DNA of 64,000 bases from Pardosa pseudoannulata (Eukaryota; Arthropoda; Arachnida; Araneae; Lycosidae), in the NCBI GenBank assembly GCA_032207245.1, contig CM063500.1, positions 37,660,987 to 37,724,986 of the forward strand. The letters run 5' to 3'. Positions 1-47,630 of the stretch are shown in pieces. The notes below the pieces were generated by a model, which worked only from the letters and a program-made list of their open reading frames with translations, made no database searches and had not been told where the DNA came from. A program made the translations under genes and the position numbers. Position 1 is the first letter of the stretch. Each line of letters opens with the position of its first letter.

Positions 1-3000
1 TCAAGTCTACAAAATAATCCTGATCATTATTTTAGCACTTGCAATTCAATTTTACAAACTACTATTGTAAATTTTCTCACATTTCAGAAATGATAATATT
101 ACTATTACAGATAGAGAAGACAAAGAGAATTTATTTTACAGTATAGTACAAATATAGATTGATAGTACTGTAAATTATTAGTTAACAGATAACATAAGCA
201 TAGCATACAGTTTGATTATTGATTATCATTGGATTTATCATTATTCTTACAAGTAAAATGAGAAACTTTAAAATTCTCTTGACATATAAACTATGCAAAG
301 GCTAAATTATTAACATGTATAGATATTTAAACACAAATTCATTTATTCCTAAATATACATACTCAATGATTATAAAAGTTATAATGATTTGATGATTTTT
401 GTAATAAAATATTTAACATGATACATTTCTTGGATTAAAAAAAGGTAGAATAACAACTCTAAATCTGTAGAGAAAAAAAAAAACAGAAAATCTAAACATG
501 ACTGTTGATATAATTTTGTCCTAAATATAAAAATAAATGCAGATAAATATGAAGTTGTCCCTCTTTCGAAAAAGAATTTAGTCTTAGATAGTTTAATTGT
601 CATTAGTATAACTTAAGAAATAATTTAACCAAAAAATATCATCATGAAAAGTGAAAGAGTAACATAGATTCTCAACTACTCTAAATAAGTGTTAAAATTA
701 TCATATGAAAATATAAAGTGATAATAATTCCTCATTTAAATAGCAGACATATACATTTAACAACAGATATTCAGTTAACAGAATAAAATGGCTTTGAAAT
801 TTTAATAATTAATATTTACTGTTACATAAAAATATAAATGCCAAACTAACAAAATTTATAACCCAATTAAATTAAATGAACAAGATTTAAAAGGCTCTAA
901 AACTTGTTGTAAATAGAATCAATTAGATTATTAATTCAAATTAATTTTGGTGATAACTAGATTAAAACCATCTTTAACCTTTACTATGTGTGATTAAACA
1001 TCTTTTAATTAATTTTGAATGATTTTAATAATTTGAGGATATATAGCTTTTAGAAATATAAAATAAAGTAGTTCAAGATTATGTTAATTAAACTACTAGG
1101 CGTTATAATTATTTCAACTTAATCCCACATTTATTTAAGTTTGGCAAAGTATACAAAATAGATTTTGTAAGTTATTATTAATAACATAAAAAATATAAAA
1201 TATATAAAATTACTGAAATTGAATTTTTATAAGTTTAAATTTTTAAAAATTTAGGGTGGCTACTATAAATTTTTCCTAAAAGAATTTAAATATTCTAAAA
1301 TTTGTTCTAAAATTCTAATATACGTCATCTTCCGAATTTCTTAAAATCTTCGAATAAATTGAATATATCTAGTATATATCTAGTTTCTAGAAAATATCTA
1401 GTTTCCTGACATTTAACCGTTAGACAATTAAAAAAATAAAACGAATAGTAATGTTTAAATTAGAGAAACTCAATATTATATGCAAATTTTCTCTCGTGAT
1501 CAAAAAAATATATATAAATCTTAAATGTTTAATATTAGTTAAGTGTAAAATACAGTAAAAAATAAAAAACAAAAATATTAGTCCACGCATTTTATAATAT
1601 ATAATACCAATATTCAGAGAGAGACTGTACACATTCACTCAAATGAATTCAGAAACTAATAATAATGTTTTTAATGTTAGAATTAGGTTCCAAAGGTACA
1701 ATGAAAATAAGAGATTCAATAAAGAAAGTTTGACGAAAACAACCCTTTTCCGGCACGCATTACAAAAAAAACATTGAAAAACTGAAAAATATTTACAGGA
1801 ATCTATCTTCTGGGTAATATTTTGCATGATTTTATTTTACTGAAATACTATGTACACAGGTAATTAGTTAAATAGAAATTTTGGATCAAAATTTGAAGTT
1901 ATAATCAGATTGTTATAGCATTTTACAGATGCAAACTTAACAAAATATAAACATAAACACTGGCACTGTCTATCTAGTGTCGTACGTGTTGCCACTTTTT
2001 TTTAAATTTAATACACTAATTTAAATCATTGATATGATTGGGACGAATTTTCTTCTTGTTACAGGACAGATTCTGTAACTTTTCTATCCTAATGATTTTA
2101 ATTCAACTGTAACATTTTTGAAATTCAGTAATCAAAAACAGTAATCATTGGAGAGGGAAAACTTTCAATTCAACCTTTACAACAAGAAATTTCCACTGAT
2201 TTATAAAGTGAAACGTCAACATCGATCACTAACAAGGCAATTTTTAACCAAATCCAACCCTTCCTCCTTATCGTAACTCTCATAGTGTTGCTATGCTCCT
2301 TGACATACTTATTTAAAAAAAAAAACTACCTAAGATACTCGGCATTGCCCGGTTATTGTATTTTCTTCCAATATTCATTTTAGACTTATTAGCGATCATC
2401 AACCCCCCCCCCCTCTTCACAAAAAAAATTTTGGGATTTGAAAAGCTATAATCTATTATTTTGATACTTGAAATATGGTCCCACACCTTAAAAGCCGAAT
2501 TTGAAAATACCGAGTATTCCGGGAAGCTGCGGAATTTCAACCCATAGACTACGGTATCGAAATGCAGCGCCCATCGTTTGGTAATTCCTGGTGTATCAAA
2601 GGACATAATGAGTAATAATTTAATCCTTAAATTAGATTCTATTCATAGTCTTTTTTATGGGGATAGTGGGCTCTTTTCAAGTATATTAGAATCAGGTGTG
2701 GTCATTTATGTTTGCATTCTACCTCGTCCAAATCATAGTTCCCAATATAATAAGAGAGGAAGATATCCCATTTGTGAAATATTATGATATAGTAAAGATC
2801 AGAAGTCTAATAGTCAGTTTTCCTCTATAGCAGCATTAAAATTGTCTTATACCCCTTCAGAGTTCTGCATTGCCAAGCCTAAGGCACTGTGAATATGCTG
2901 TGTATATATATATTTTTTTTAATTACAGAAGACAATCTTTTTCCAAAATAACTTTTCTGGTACATTTATACTTTTACAGTTATATATAAGAAAGATCAAT

Positions 3001-4257
3001 CAAAAGTAATTGTTAAAAATAGAACTAGTTTATCTGTAATATTTTCTTCACTGTATATTAAATAATTTTTTAATATTAGATGACCTATACGGTTAAATAA
3101 ATAATTATGTTCTACTATAATTTTAGAATACGTTCTATTTTATAAATTAATGCATTATATTAACTAGTAAAATTGTACAATTCTTGCAATTATTCATTAT
3201 TATGTAATGACAAATACTCTCTTAATGAGCAATTTAGAGATTTTTCAAAACTTATTCAAAACTCCACCTAAACACTGACAATTTCATTGCCTTTTCTACT
3301 ATAATATTTTTTACCTTTATTAAATTAGTAACCGCTGTAAAAATCAATAAAAATTAATAAATTATGTCAAATGTCAAAATTTTGGGACGATTATCAGAAA
3401 CTTTGGGAACTTTACCTTTTCACGTATTTAAAAATTAATATGTTCTTTTATGCCATTAAGAAAATGTTTTGGTGAGCATGGAATTTGTATATGAATGCAA
3501 AATTCACTGATAAAATATTGAAGACAAAATACTGATAGCGTTACAAAATTCTGTAATGCTATCAAAATTAATTTAAACTAATCAGAAAAACATTTAAAAT
3601 TAATGCAAATGTGTATATAAAATATTTGTATATGTTTAAATGATTCCTAGCATATATATATGCTTAGATTTTTTATATGTATGCATACAAAAAAATCTTA
3701 AATTGAAGAAAATCTTATCTAAAAAGTAATAAATAATTATTCCAAGAAATGACTGGTTGAAAAATGTTAAAATAATATTAAAACCATAGAGGTAATGTTC
3801 TTCACCTGGCGGCTTCAGTAATTTCGAAAACATGTTTCCTGGCATTTTTTTTTTTTTATTTTCAGCTAAACTATGAAGTCATAAATTATCACCATAATCG
3901 TCTGTTATTAATTGTGAAAATATTGTTTGAAATAAAAGAATAAAAAGTTTACTTTTGCATTTGAAAATTGCTTTAAAAAAGTGCTAAGATTGTTTCAAAT
4001 TAAGCCATTTGAGGATTTATATAAAGGGCACATTAGAGAAAAATTTTATTTATCTATATATACAGACAGGTTCAAATTTAAGAGAATTTTCACATTTTAT
4101 CGAATTTCCTGAAAAGAACTGAACGAAAGGTATTTTGAAATTGTTTGAGACAAAGGTGCAAATCGTGTACGTCAAATACGTAAGTGTACACTCATGTGGA
4201 TGGAGTCAGTAGAAGAACAGGCTTTATAAACGCAAGTAGCAAAACATAATTTCGTTC
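1..4257. other. AT-rich intergenic region
   Basis: Very AT-rich sequence with frequent stops on both strands and no conserved protein signature that I recognise. A slightly more GC-balanced patch at about 2313-2790 carries open frames on both strands and an 11-base C run at 2403-2413. Its reading frames show no domain, and it looks like an old repeat rather than a gene. Nothing else stands out. Confidence 0.6.
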
Positions 4258-4590
4258 TTGATAAGTTTTTTAGAGCTAGGAAGGATATTGCTCTTCCCTT
4301 ATATCAAAATCTATTGGGATTGGGAAACAAACTTCTGCTGTATGACAATTTTGCAGCCCATTCTTCTCTTTGCATCCCGGGTCTGGGGGTCTGCGGTTAA
4401 CAATCAGATCAAGAGACTTCAAATAATACAAAACAAAACGTTAATGTCTATTCGAAAAGGCCACGGGTATATCTCTAATTAAACAATTCACAAAGATTTC
4501 AACATCAACCTGGTTCGGAACATTGTTACTACAGCAACCAAATTCTTTACCAACATATACTCCGTTAACCCTTTAAGAACCACTCACTAA
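4258..4590 (+). pseudogene. Non-LTR retrotransposon (Jockey-like) reverse transcriptase C-terminal fragment
   Basis: The frame encodes a block reading QPILLFASRVWGSA, then KRLQIIQNK, then GHGYISN. This is the order of the conserved C-terminal block of Jockey/CR1-type reverse transcriptases: a Pil..a..vWg motif, a hydrophobic LQ.iQNK motif and a y..N end. An in-frame TAA at 4480-4482 breaks it, but the same frame continues with IHKDFNI and TATKFFTNIY, matching the tail of these proteins, to a stop at 4588-4590. Only about 110 codons of a protein of roughly 900 residues remain. I infer a 5'-truncated dead copy; the clade is less certain than the family. Confidence 0.7.
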
Positions 4591-4835
4591 AATCTTAAAT
4601 GTTTTCCAGTTTCCAGCCCAATAGCCCAAAGTTTGCCTGTTTTCTTTCCTCTAGTCTTTTTTTTTTCACTTGTCAATCTAAGTAAACAAGTTTAAAATCG
4701 AATGGAGCTATGAAATGTTTTGAGTTATCCAGAAACAAGTGTCAACGTGCTGTAAAAACCTCAGAAGCGAACATTTGCAAATGTCGGATGGTTACAATAA
4801 ATCCCCTGTAATACTAGACTCAAGACTCGAGTTGG

Positions 4836-5266
4836 TGTTAAATGGGCCCCTGGTCTTTTTCGGCGACCAAAGACGGACACCCCGAGAGAGGGTGGGCAAG
4901 CCCTGTTCCAGGGAGGTTCAACAGGAGGAGGGGCAATGGATGCCAACCCCGCCCGCGCCAGCTGAAGAGAAGGACATTTTCCCGTGGAGGCGAAAACTTG
5001 ACCGAGGGGGGGATTACACCCCGGCCCTTGCGAAGAGGAGTGAAAAAGAGATGCCCGCTTGGATCGACAGAGAACGGACATTCTTGTGAAAGGAGCTAAG
5101 ACCGAGAGAGGTGTTTTCCGCTCGGCACCATTTATTTTTTTTCCTCGGTCTTATTTTGGCCCTGTTTTGAGTATGATATGCCGTGTACATATGTTTTAAC
5201 AAATTTTCTTAACAATAAATGTTTAATCCAGAGTTTTGTCGCTGCTGTGCTTCATCGTCGGCAACA
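4836..5266. mobile_element. GC-rich LTR-like block (possible old solo LTR)
   Basis: This stretch is far richer in G and C than its surroundings. It starts with TGTTAA and ends with GGCAACA, so its termini are the inverted TGTT/AACA pair usual for LTRs. An AATAAA at about 5214 lies about 50 bp before the right end, as expected for an R-U5 boundary. I see no target-site duplication and no second copy, so the borders are tentative. The overlapping open frames on both strands follow from base composition and show no domain. It could instead be another GC-rich repeat; similar GC-rich sequence continues to about 5520. Confidence 0.3.
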
Positions 5267-6600
5267 TAGATTTTAATCGAACCCAAGATACCTGCTCCAG
5301 ACAAAATAGGCGAGCAGGTGCAGAAACGAGGCTTGGGTCATCGGGAAGTGCAGCCGGGGACGCGCGAGGCGTTATATCCCCTGTTCACCGCTATCAGCAA
5401 TACCCGTGGCTTATCAGTCAAGCCTCAAGGGGAAGGCAATTTTCAGATGGTTTCGGCTATTCTGGGTCCCAGAGGTTTTAACTATCGGGGGCTATTTGGA
5501 GACGAAAGGGTTAGTTGAAAAGAAATTTCTAATATAGCGAACTACAATCTGGGCGAACATCGTAGGCTACTGTGCCGAGTATTCGTCCAGCTCTCTAGCT
5601 CATTTTAAATTAACTTTTCGTCTTCTTTTTATGTTAAGTACTAGGAAATTAATTTCTTTTTAATTGCTTTTTGGGCAAAATATTTTCCCTTAAATTTTAA
5701 TTAATAATAACCTCAGTTTTTATAATTCTTAATTCTTCTAAAGTTTTTTTCTTTATGTTTCGATCACTCAATTCACAATAGTAAACGTATTGTTCAGCAC
5801 CTGTAATGTTCAATACTGGGGATATAGGGTCTTCGGCCCATCTGTGCTCAAACGAATCGGAGGCCAATACGAATGTCCGCATTTTGTTCGCAAGCACAGC
5901 TCGCCAAATTTCTTAATGCCTTTTTTTTCAGCAATCGGTTAAATTCAAATTCTAACAGTATAAATGAAGCAATCCCATATTTGTGTAGAGCTCATTTTAA
6001 CATCCAGCGCTGTGTACAACTTAAGGAAACAGTTCCAGGATACGGGATCCATCAAGAGAAAGCATATCCGATGCCGTTCAAAAGCCGCGGAATAGAAACG
6101 ATCACCATGTGTTCATTAAGAAATGAAAAGCGTTTTCTTAGACGAACTCTTCATTTATATAAATAGGAGTTTCTATTATATGCCATTTACCCCCTAGGGG
6201 AGAGGAAGAAATTGAGGAGAGAAATCATAAGATGGAAAAAAAATATCTAATGAAGAACTTCAAATATCTTACTTCATTTCCTACTAGAATAAAAATAGAA
6301 AAAAAAAAAAAAAACGCATTGGAAAGAATCTATCCCATTTTGTTTTCTAGGCTTGATTAAAACTATAGTAAAGTTGAATTCAAATTTAGTTTTCTGTATT
6401 TTATTACACCGTTATTCACCATTATATTCCGATGTTTTTTAAATTTATAGTTATATATATCGAGAGAGATTTTATAGGACAGTTTTACCAAATATTACTT
6501 TAGGCTGACATGTCAATCATTGGGATTTGGCACTTTTAAGTTTTTAACAATTATTAGCTTATTTTTCAAATATTTAAATGTATGTTTTAAAAATATTTAT
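5267..6600. other. Intergenic region upstream of SMARCB1
   Basis: The first 250 bp continue the GC-rich block. The rest is AT-rich. An open frame at 5873-6166 encodes no recognisable domain and has no coding-like context. No gene is supported here. Confidence 0.5.
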
Positions 6601-6608
6601 TAAATATC

Positions 6609-6643
6609 TCAGTTGTACTGCGTATGCGCAGCTTCCAACCAAT
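6609..6643 (+). promoter_or_regulatory. Putative SMARCB1 core promoter: Inr, NRF-1-like palindrome, CCAAT box
   Basis: TCAGT at 6609-6613 matches the arthropod initiator. TGCGTATGCGCA at 6619-6630 differs by one base from the NRF-1 palindrome TGCGCATGCGCA, a site common in promoters of widely expressed animal genes. CCAAT lies at 6639-6643. The cluster sits about 175-210 bp before the SMARCB1 start codon in an otherwise AT-rich region. The site matches are seen directly. Promoter function, and whether transcription starts at the Inr or further downstream, is inference. Confidence 0.45.
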
Positions 6644-6816
6644 ATCTTTACATAGACTCCATGCATTTCTACCTAATAGCTTATTTTCTCACCCCATTCA
6701 TTCTTTCGTGTTTGTCGAGTACATTGATTTTGTTTTTAATTTGATTGATCGAAGCGTCGGTAAAAGGAGTAGAATTTTACATCTTGGTTAACTAGAAATT
6801 TATCAAAAGTTTAATC

Positions 6817-41749
<34,933 letters not shown>

Positions 41750-41826
41750 TAGTGCTTTTGTGAACAAATGTGTAGTGAACTATTCAAAAATCTCATTGTA
41801 TTTTTTATCAGTTTTAATTAATTCTG

Positions 41827-41832
41827 AATAAA
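41827..41832 (+). terminator. Poly(A) signal AATAAA of SMARCB1
   Basis: AATAAA lies 78 bases after the stop codon, followed by T-rich sequence with GTTTT repeats typical of downstream elements. Other AATAAA words occur further on (for example near 42333 and 44411), so longer 3' UTR forms are possible. Confidence 0.6.
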
Positions 41833-41849
41833 TTTATTTTTTTGTTTTA

Positions 41850-42814
41850 TTACTTTGGGTTTCTTTTTCCTTGATTTTAGATGTGTTTGTTATTTAATTT
41901 TGGAGAATTAATTTTTACCAAAATTATGAATATTATTAAGTATTAAAGGTTACGTTATTGTCAGTAATTCTAGAGTGTTGTAAATTTTATATATCTCATG
42001 TTAGAAATTTGGTCTTGTGTAGTGTCTAAAAAAACAGCTTTAAAATTTGTGATTATCTCTGATATACATTTGTATAAGTGTATAATGCAGTTCATAAAAA
42101 TATTAAATTACTTATACAGTCAAATTATATTTTGATATATATTAGCAAATTGTGCCTTAGGCAAGTTTGCAAAATTGCAAATTTTGATTGTAAATAGCAA
42201 GTTGTATTAGAAAAGAAATTTCAGGGATTAGACTAGTATGTTGTAATATCTTTCCCTTTTAAGGAAATTAGTACCTTTTGAGTGGAAAAATCTTCATTGT
42301 AACAGCAAAATATTTGTTTAGTTCATCATAAAATAAAGTTCTACTTGTTTTAGGAAAAATGTTTACAAGTTCTTTAATAACTTTATACAGTTTAGTTTTT
42401 GTCATTTCAAGTAATAAATTCTCAAAAAAGTTTATATATCTGATGAAATGAAATTTATTTATCTACTAGAAAACATTCAAAAATATATATTAGGTACTAC
42501 TATAATTTTGAGAGAAAGAATGTCATATCAGTGTAAATGGCACAACTGAAGAAAAGGGTTAAAAAATGGCACAGAAACATTGCATTAGTGTAAATTCCAT
42601 ACTAAGATAAATTATGCACTGCAATGCTGTGAAGTCAGTCACAAAATTTTGACCTAATCATATGCTGCTTTTCTATTTCCAATTTGTTCAACACTTTGGA
42701 ATTATACTAAATGTGAAACTAGCAGTGTGGTAAAATTTCTGTTCCTTTTAGATACCATTAAAAATATTTTGCTTTAATTTTATTTAAAGACTATTCAACA
42801 GGTACTTAGCCAAA
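41850..42814. other. AT-rich region downstream of SMARCB1
   Basis: Either an extended 3' UTR or intergenic DNA. No open frame with a recognisable domain and no repeat family that I recognise. Confidence 0.5.
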
Positions 42815-42985
42815 CAATGGCTAAATATAGAGCACTACCTTTAGGTTCTAGAGTTGACTGCATTGAATCTTACTGCTGGGATGGGCATTCATAGTCACTT
42901 CAATTTGGCTTTAAGTAATAGGTCTTGGTCTCATCAGGTCTCACATTGGAGAAAATGTAGACAGACCATTATGCTCCAAACTAAA
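42815..42985 (+). repeat. SINE copy, diverged (first of a tandem pair)
   Basis: Contains AATGGCTAAATATAGAGCAC, GATGGGCATTCATAGTCACT, GGCTTTAAGTAATAGGTCTT, TCTCATCAGG and ATGCTCCAAACTAAA in the family order. It is older than the copy that follows immediately. Confidence 0.65.
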
Positions 42986-42989
42986 ATAG

Positions 42990-43195
42990 CTGAACTATGG
43001 CCAATTGGTTAGGGCATTGATTGTTGGTACCGGAGTTCATGGGTTCGAATTCTACTATGGTATGGATGTTCGTAGCCGTTCAAAACCGGCTTTAAGCAGT
43101 AGGTTCCGGTCTCATTAGCCCTTGTGTGCAAAACAGTAGACCGTAGTGCTCCAAACCAAATCAAACTAAAATAAAACAAAACAAAAGAGTAATTA
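42990..43195 (+). repeat. SINE copy, well preserved (tRNA-derived)
   Basis: The head holds TGGCCAATTGG, which fits an RNA polymerase III box A, and GGGTTCGAATTCTAC, which fits box B, about 30 bases apart as in tRNA. The body follows: ATGGATGTTCGTAGCCGTTC, AAAACCGGCTTTAAGCAGTA, GGTCTCATTAGCCCTTGTG and AGACCGTAGTGCTCCAAACC. It ends in an A-rich tail with ACAAAACAAAA. Copies in both orientations are scattered through the window, so this is a SINE, not a tRNA gene. Confidence 0.8.
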
Positions 43196-43199
43196 TGCT

Positions 43200-45285
43200 G
43201 AATAATATGTAGTAGACATAATTCCAACAAATCAAACTCACATCAATGCTGTTTTAAATGAGAGAAGATTGTATTTGTCTCACTATCTTGTGTAGAGTGA
43301 ATAAGCACTAAAGGTTTTATAAATTGCACATAAACATTTTATAAATTGCACATGGATAGAATTGCCCCACCTGCTGAAAATTTAAGTTTTAAATATGTTA
43401 ATACTGCATCATTTGTATTTCCTCTGGAAATTGTGGAAAACATTTATATCAAATTGAAGCTAAATATCTTTATTTTTATTTTATGAAACTTAATCAAATA
43501 ATTTCATTTTATGGCATCATAATTACCTAATTTTTAAAATTTTAATTGTAAAATCTTTAGACACATTTTAAAAGTTTAAAATATAGGTTTATATGGTAAG
43601 TATATTCGACTTGAATTTGATATAAAAATTTAATTTCTAATGTATATTTAATTTCTATATTTTTACTTGGTGCATGAATTTTACTTTTTAAAAGTATTAC
43701 TTCCAATGGTAAAAAATGAGATATTTCTTTTTTAGAGGCTAAGTAAAGAACTTGTTAAAATATTCTAAAATAAGTGGATTTTCAGTTTGATAATAATCAA
43801 AAAGGCTGTTATAATAAAGATTTTTTGGCTCAAAAGGTGTTGTGTCCTTTTGATTATTTTTTCCCTTCAAGCCCCCTTCCCCTTTATTATTATTTCTTTT
43901 GTCAAATTGAGATTTATGTCTGAGTTTTCTTATAGTTAAATTTACTTCTCTCATTTTAGGATAGGATTTGAAAGTTGATACTATATCTCTTGTATAAAGT
44001 AATAATAAAGATCTCTGTTTTATTTAATATAAAAATTTTTATATAGTACCCCACAGTATCTTAAATGTTTAAATTTTTATTTATTGTACTTTCTGTATCA
44101 TTAAGCATTTATGTTTATATTTAATTGGTTAAATATATCTTCTTTCAGATACTTTCCTTGCTCTTTTTCTTCCATCTTAAAAGAAAATGTGCATAACTAC
44201 AATAAGGCAGAATTACAATTTTTAAACTTGGATTTACATTTTTCAGTATACGTTTACCATTTTCTGTAAATAGAAATCAAATATATTCATTATTCATGGA
44301 GAAATTGCAATATTGATAAAAATGTTCCATTTATTTATTGAGTTTTTAATCTTTTTTAAACATTATTATCTGTAAATGGATGCATCTTTGTAAAATCATT
44401 ATCAATATTTTGAATAAAGTGAAAAATTCAAAGATGTATTTGTGATTTTTCATTATGTTACCATTAAGGTGTTTCCCATACTTTTCTAATCATGTAACTC
44501 CTAGAACATTTTAGAGTGAAACTCAATACAATATTTTAAACAATAGATTACTTCCTCAACCAAATTTTAATGTGGCGATATATGGAAAAAATATAAAATT
44601 TTTTATTAAAATTCATTTGCAGATTCTTCATAAAATCAGATATGATGGATGGTATTCATGTATAATATATGAGGGCATTCTTCAAGCATAAAAACTTGAA
44701 GAATGTTATTGCTTTTTCAATTCTGTGATCCTATTTAAAATTGAACATTAATTTGATCATTAAATTCTTACATATGGTTAGGAGATGTGTTATGTGTATG
44801 TGTGTATATCCTTTGGATTACAGCATACCTGAAATACTTTAGAAATACTAATATTCGTAATGAACTTAAAATTTCTCCAATTCCTGTTTTCCTATAAAAT
44901 TGTTCCACTAAATTCCTCAAAAACTTATTGAACTCATCAATAATCTTGTCAACTATGATCACACTGATATCACTAATAAAAGTTGATCTTCCACGCTAAA
45001 ATATTTTAGATTTTGTCTCTCTTAAAAATTTTAAAAAAAATCCAAAAAATGCATAAAAATATTAAAAAAGTAAGAAAATTTTTTAAAAACTTTATAAAAT
45101 GCAAGAAAAAAATCATAAAATTTGTGTAATCTCAGCCATGTTATCAATATCAGTAATGCTATCAATACTTTTGTTGTCTGTTCATGCTCAAATCCCATTG
45201 GTTGTTGAAATCAATTTCAAATTCTAAGATTTATCAAAACTACTCATTCCTGATTGAGTCTCAGTTATGAACAGATGCCTTTGGC

Positions 45286-45316
<31 letters not shown>

Positions 45317-46825
45317 TGTGTGTCTTTTCCTGAATTTTCTCCTCTCTAGTTATTTTGAGTTATGAACTCAGAAAACCATTTTTATTGTTCCTTTCAAATA
45401 TTTTAGTACTTAATTTCTTTTGCTCGCTGCTATTACATGCTTAGGGATAGAAATCTAAAGATTGACATATAATCCTGTTGATTGGTATCCTGAAGGTATA
45501 CTTATAAAAATTTAGCTTCACACAAATAAGTATTTGCGAAGTGTAGTTGCTTATTTTACTAAATTGGGATATTCATTAAATTCATGTTTAATTAAAATAG
45601 TGATACCACTGTAATCAGAAGAATTAATTGATATGATAGTTTTGTTGGGTTAATTTGAAAGTTTAGACATTAATACTTAAAATTTTGAGTATGATTTTCT
45701 TTGATAGAACTTTAGGGTTCTGTTGAACAACATTTGCTGTGGTAAGGTAATGAATACCCAGAAGTCTATTTCTGTCGATGAAGACAAGTGCTTATACAAA
45801 ATATAAGTATTTAATTAACAGTTTCAGAGTTTCTTAGAAACACTGTAAAATAATATTAATCATCGAAACGGATGAAAGAAAGGCTTATAGTTATAATTTT
45901 AAAAATTATAAACTGCATTAACTACAATTGCAGTTTTTACTTCCTGCTTCACATGTAAGTGTGCTAGCAATTTAAAATATGCAGGCATACAGAGAGTTAG
46001 AACCATCAGAAAAATTTCATCTAACCGTCAATAGTTGTTTTAAAATGGATTTCACAGCATCTGATAACTAGACCTATGAGCTAATCGAATGGAATCATGG
46101 CATCATATATGGTGGTGCCATCTATTGACGTGACTTCGTTTTACAATCTACAGTTTATTCAGAAGGGAGAGAAAAACTGGATAATTAGCTATTTCACTCC
46201 ATCTCTATCCTCTCCATTTGTTAGTTAAGTGTATACTTTGCTTTAGGATTTTAGCATGTTTACTTACCATGGATACATAATTTCAAAACTTTAATTTATT
46301 CGCTTTTTGTTTGTAAAACATCTTTTTAAATATCGTATTAAAAATTGTTTGAATTATAAATATGATGTGCTTTAAACAGTTTATTGTATATTAGGACCCA
46401 ATAACATTTATTTATAACAATCTTAGTGATTCAGAATTTTTAATTACCACCTTCAGTGATGTATTAAACTAAGATTATAAGTTATACATAATCTGATAAC
46501 GTCTGAAACGAATTAAAATTTCAAGTTAAGTGATACGTAAGATTGCCATTAAAAGTAACTACCTCATCTCTTTTCAGAATAAAGTTTCTGAAAAAGAATG
46601 ATTTTGGAATTTTGATGTGATAACCCATAATTTTCCATCCTTTAGATTCATATTCCAGTTTTTTAAACTCTGATTTGACGATACAACTCTATTAGGCTAT
46701 CATAATTGACAATCAGTTCCGATGGCTACGACAGCTTCTGAGACAGGACTGCGTTCATTCACAAAAATTACACGCAGATTAAAAAAATCTAATTAATGAT
46801 TTTTTGCTGCTATCTCTTATTAAAT
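43200..46825. other. AT-rich intergenic region
   Basis: No gene or known transposon recognised. There is a poly-A tract of about 28 bases at 45290-45316 and scattered AATAAA words. The open frames here are short and of low complexity. Confidence 0.5.
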
Positions 46826-46985
46826 TTGGCCGAACGTTTAGGGCCCTGATCTTCGGTATCAGAGTTCGTGAGTTCGAATCCCACTGAGACTTGGATGTCC
46901 GTGGCCGTACGAAATCGGCTTTAAGCAGTAATTCCAATCTCATTAGTCCTCGTATTGCAAAAAGTTCATCGTAGCGCTCCAAACA
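46826..46985 (+). repeat. SINE copy, well preserved
   Basis: GGCCGAACGTTTAGGGCCCT (box-A region), GAGTTCGAATCCCAC (box B), CTTGGATGTCCGTGGCCG, GGCTTTAAGCAGTA, TCTCATTAGTCCTCGT and ATCGTAGCGCTCCAAAC follow in order. Confidence 0.78.
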
Positions 46986-47071
46986 ATCATCATCTTTTAA
47001 ATTTGGGAGTATTCTGGATTATTCTTCTCTATTTCAATTCTTCTATAATGTGAAAATTTTGACAGCATTTA

Positions 47072-47630
47072 CAGGGTGTTTCAAAAATGACCAGTATATT
47101 TGAAAAATCAATGAAAACTAAACGGACAGTGATAAAAATTCACATTTTATTGCAATATGCTTGGGACAATAGTGAATTTTCAGGCAGACAAATTTTAAAA
47201 TTAGTTAAAATATTCCACAACAGATGGCGCTGCAGTCTGGAAAAAATCTAAACTACGATATTATTCTGTGGGAACTTTTAAAAGATCAGATGTACCGCCA
47301 CTATCTAGAAACATTTGAATAACTGGAGCAGTACATCTGTTCTGCATGTGAAGCTATCCCGCCTGAGACGTTTACACGAGTTTCTGATATACGTTCTGAG
47401 AATACGCCATATTATTGCTAAACCTGGTGGATATCTCGAAAATATCGTAGTTTCGATTTTTCCAGATTGCAGCGCCATCTTTTGTGGAACATTGTAACTA
47501 ATTATGAAAGTTTGGCTATGTAAATTTTAATATTGTCCCAAGCATATTGCAATAAACTGTGCATTTCTATCACTGTCCACTTAGTTTTTATTAATTTTTC
47601 AAATATATCAGTCACTTTTGAAAAGCCCTG
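47072..47630. mobile_element. Long-inverted-repeat MITE, copy B
   Basis: Same family as 34458-35176. Starts CAGGGTGTTTCAAAAATGA and ends with CTTTTGAAAAGCCCTG; TA flanks both sides. The inverted arms of about 200 bp share GGCAGACAAA, TTGCAATATGCTTGGGACAA and TGCAGTCTGGAAAAA. The centre, about 47290-47400, is the reverse complement of the centre of copy A, so the two lie in opposite orientation. 559 bp, no gene. Confidence 0.85.

Noticed and set aside
2313..2787. Open frames on both strands (97 and 69 codons)
   Set aside because: No domain or splice context; likely an old non-coding repeat.
4739..5089. Overlapping open frames of 85-116 codons on both strands
   Set aside because: Open on several frames because of high G and C content; no domain, no start context, and within an LTR-like block.
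4567..5515. Possible large TTAA element bounded by TTAACCCTTT and AAAGGGTTAG
   Set aside because: Only about nine bases agree between the ends, the right site is not TTAA, and the left end lies within a LINE fragment.
42990..43195. tRNA gene suggested by box A and box B
   Set aside because: The sequence does not fold into a complete tRNA and is repeated with a long unrelated 3' body; it is a SINE.
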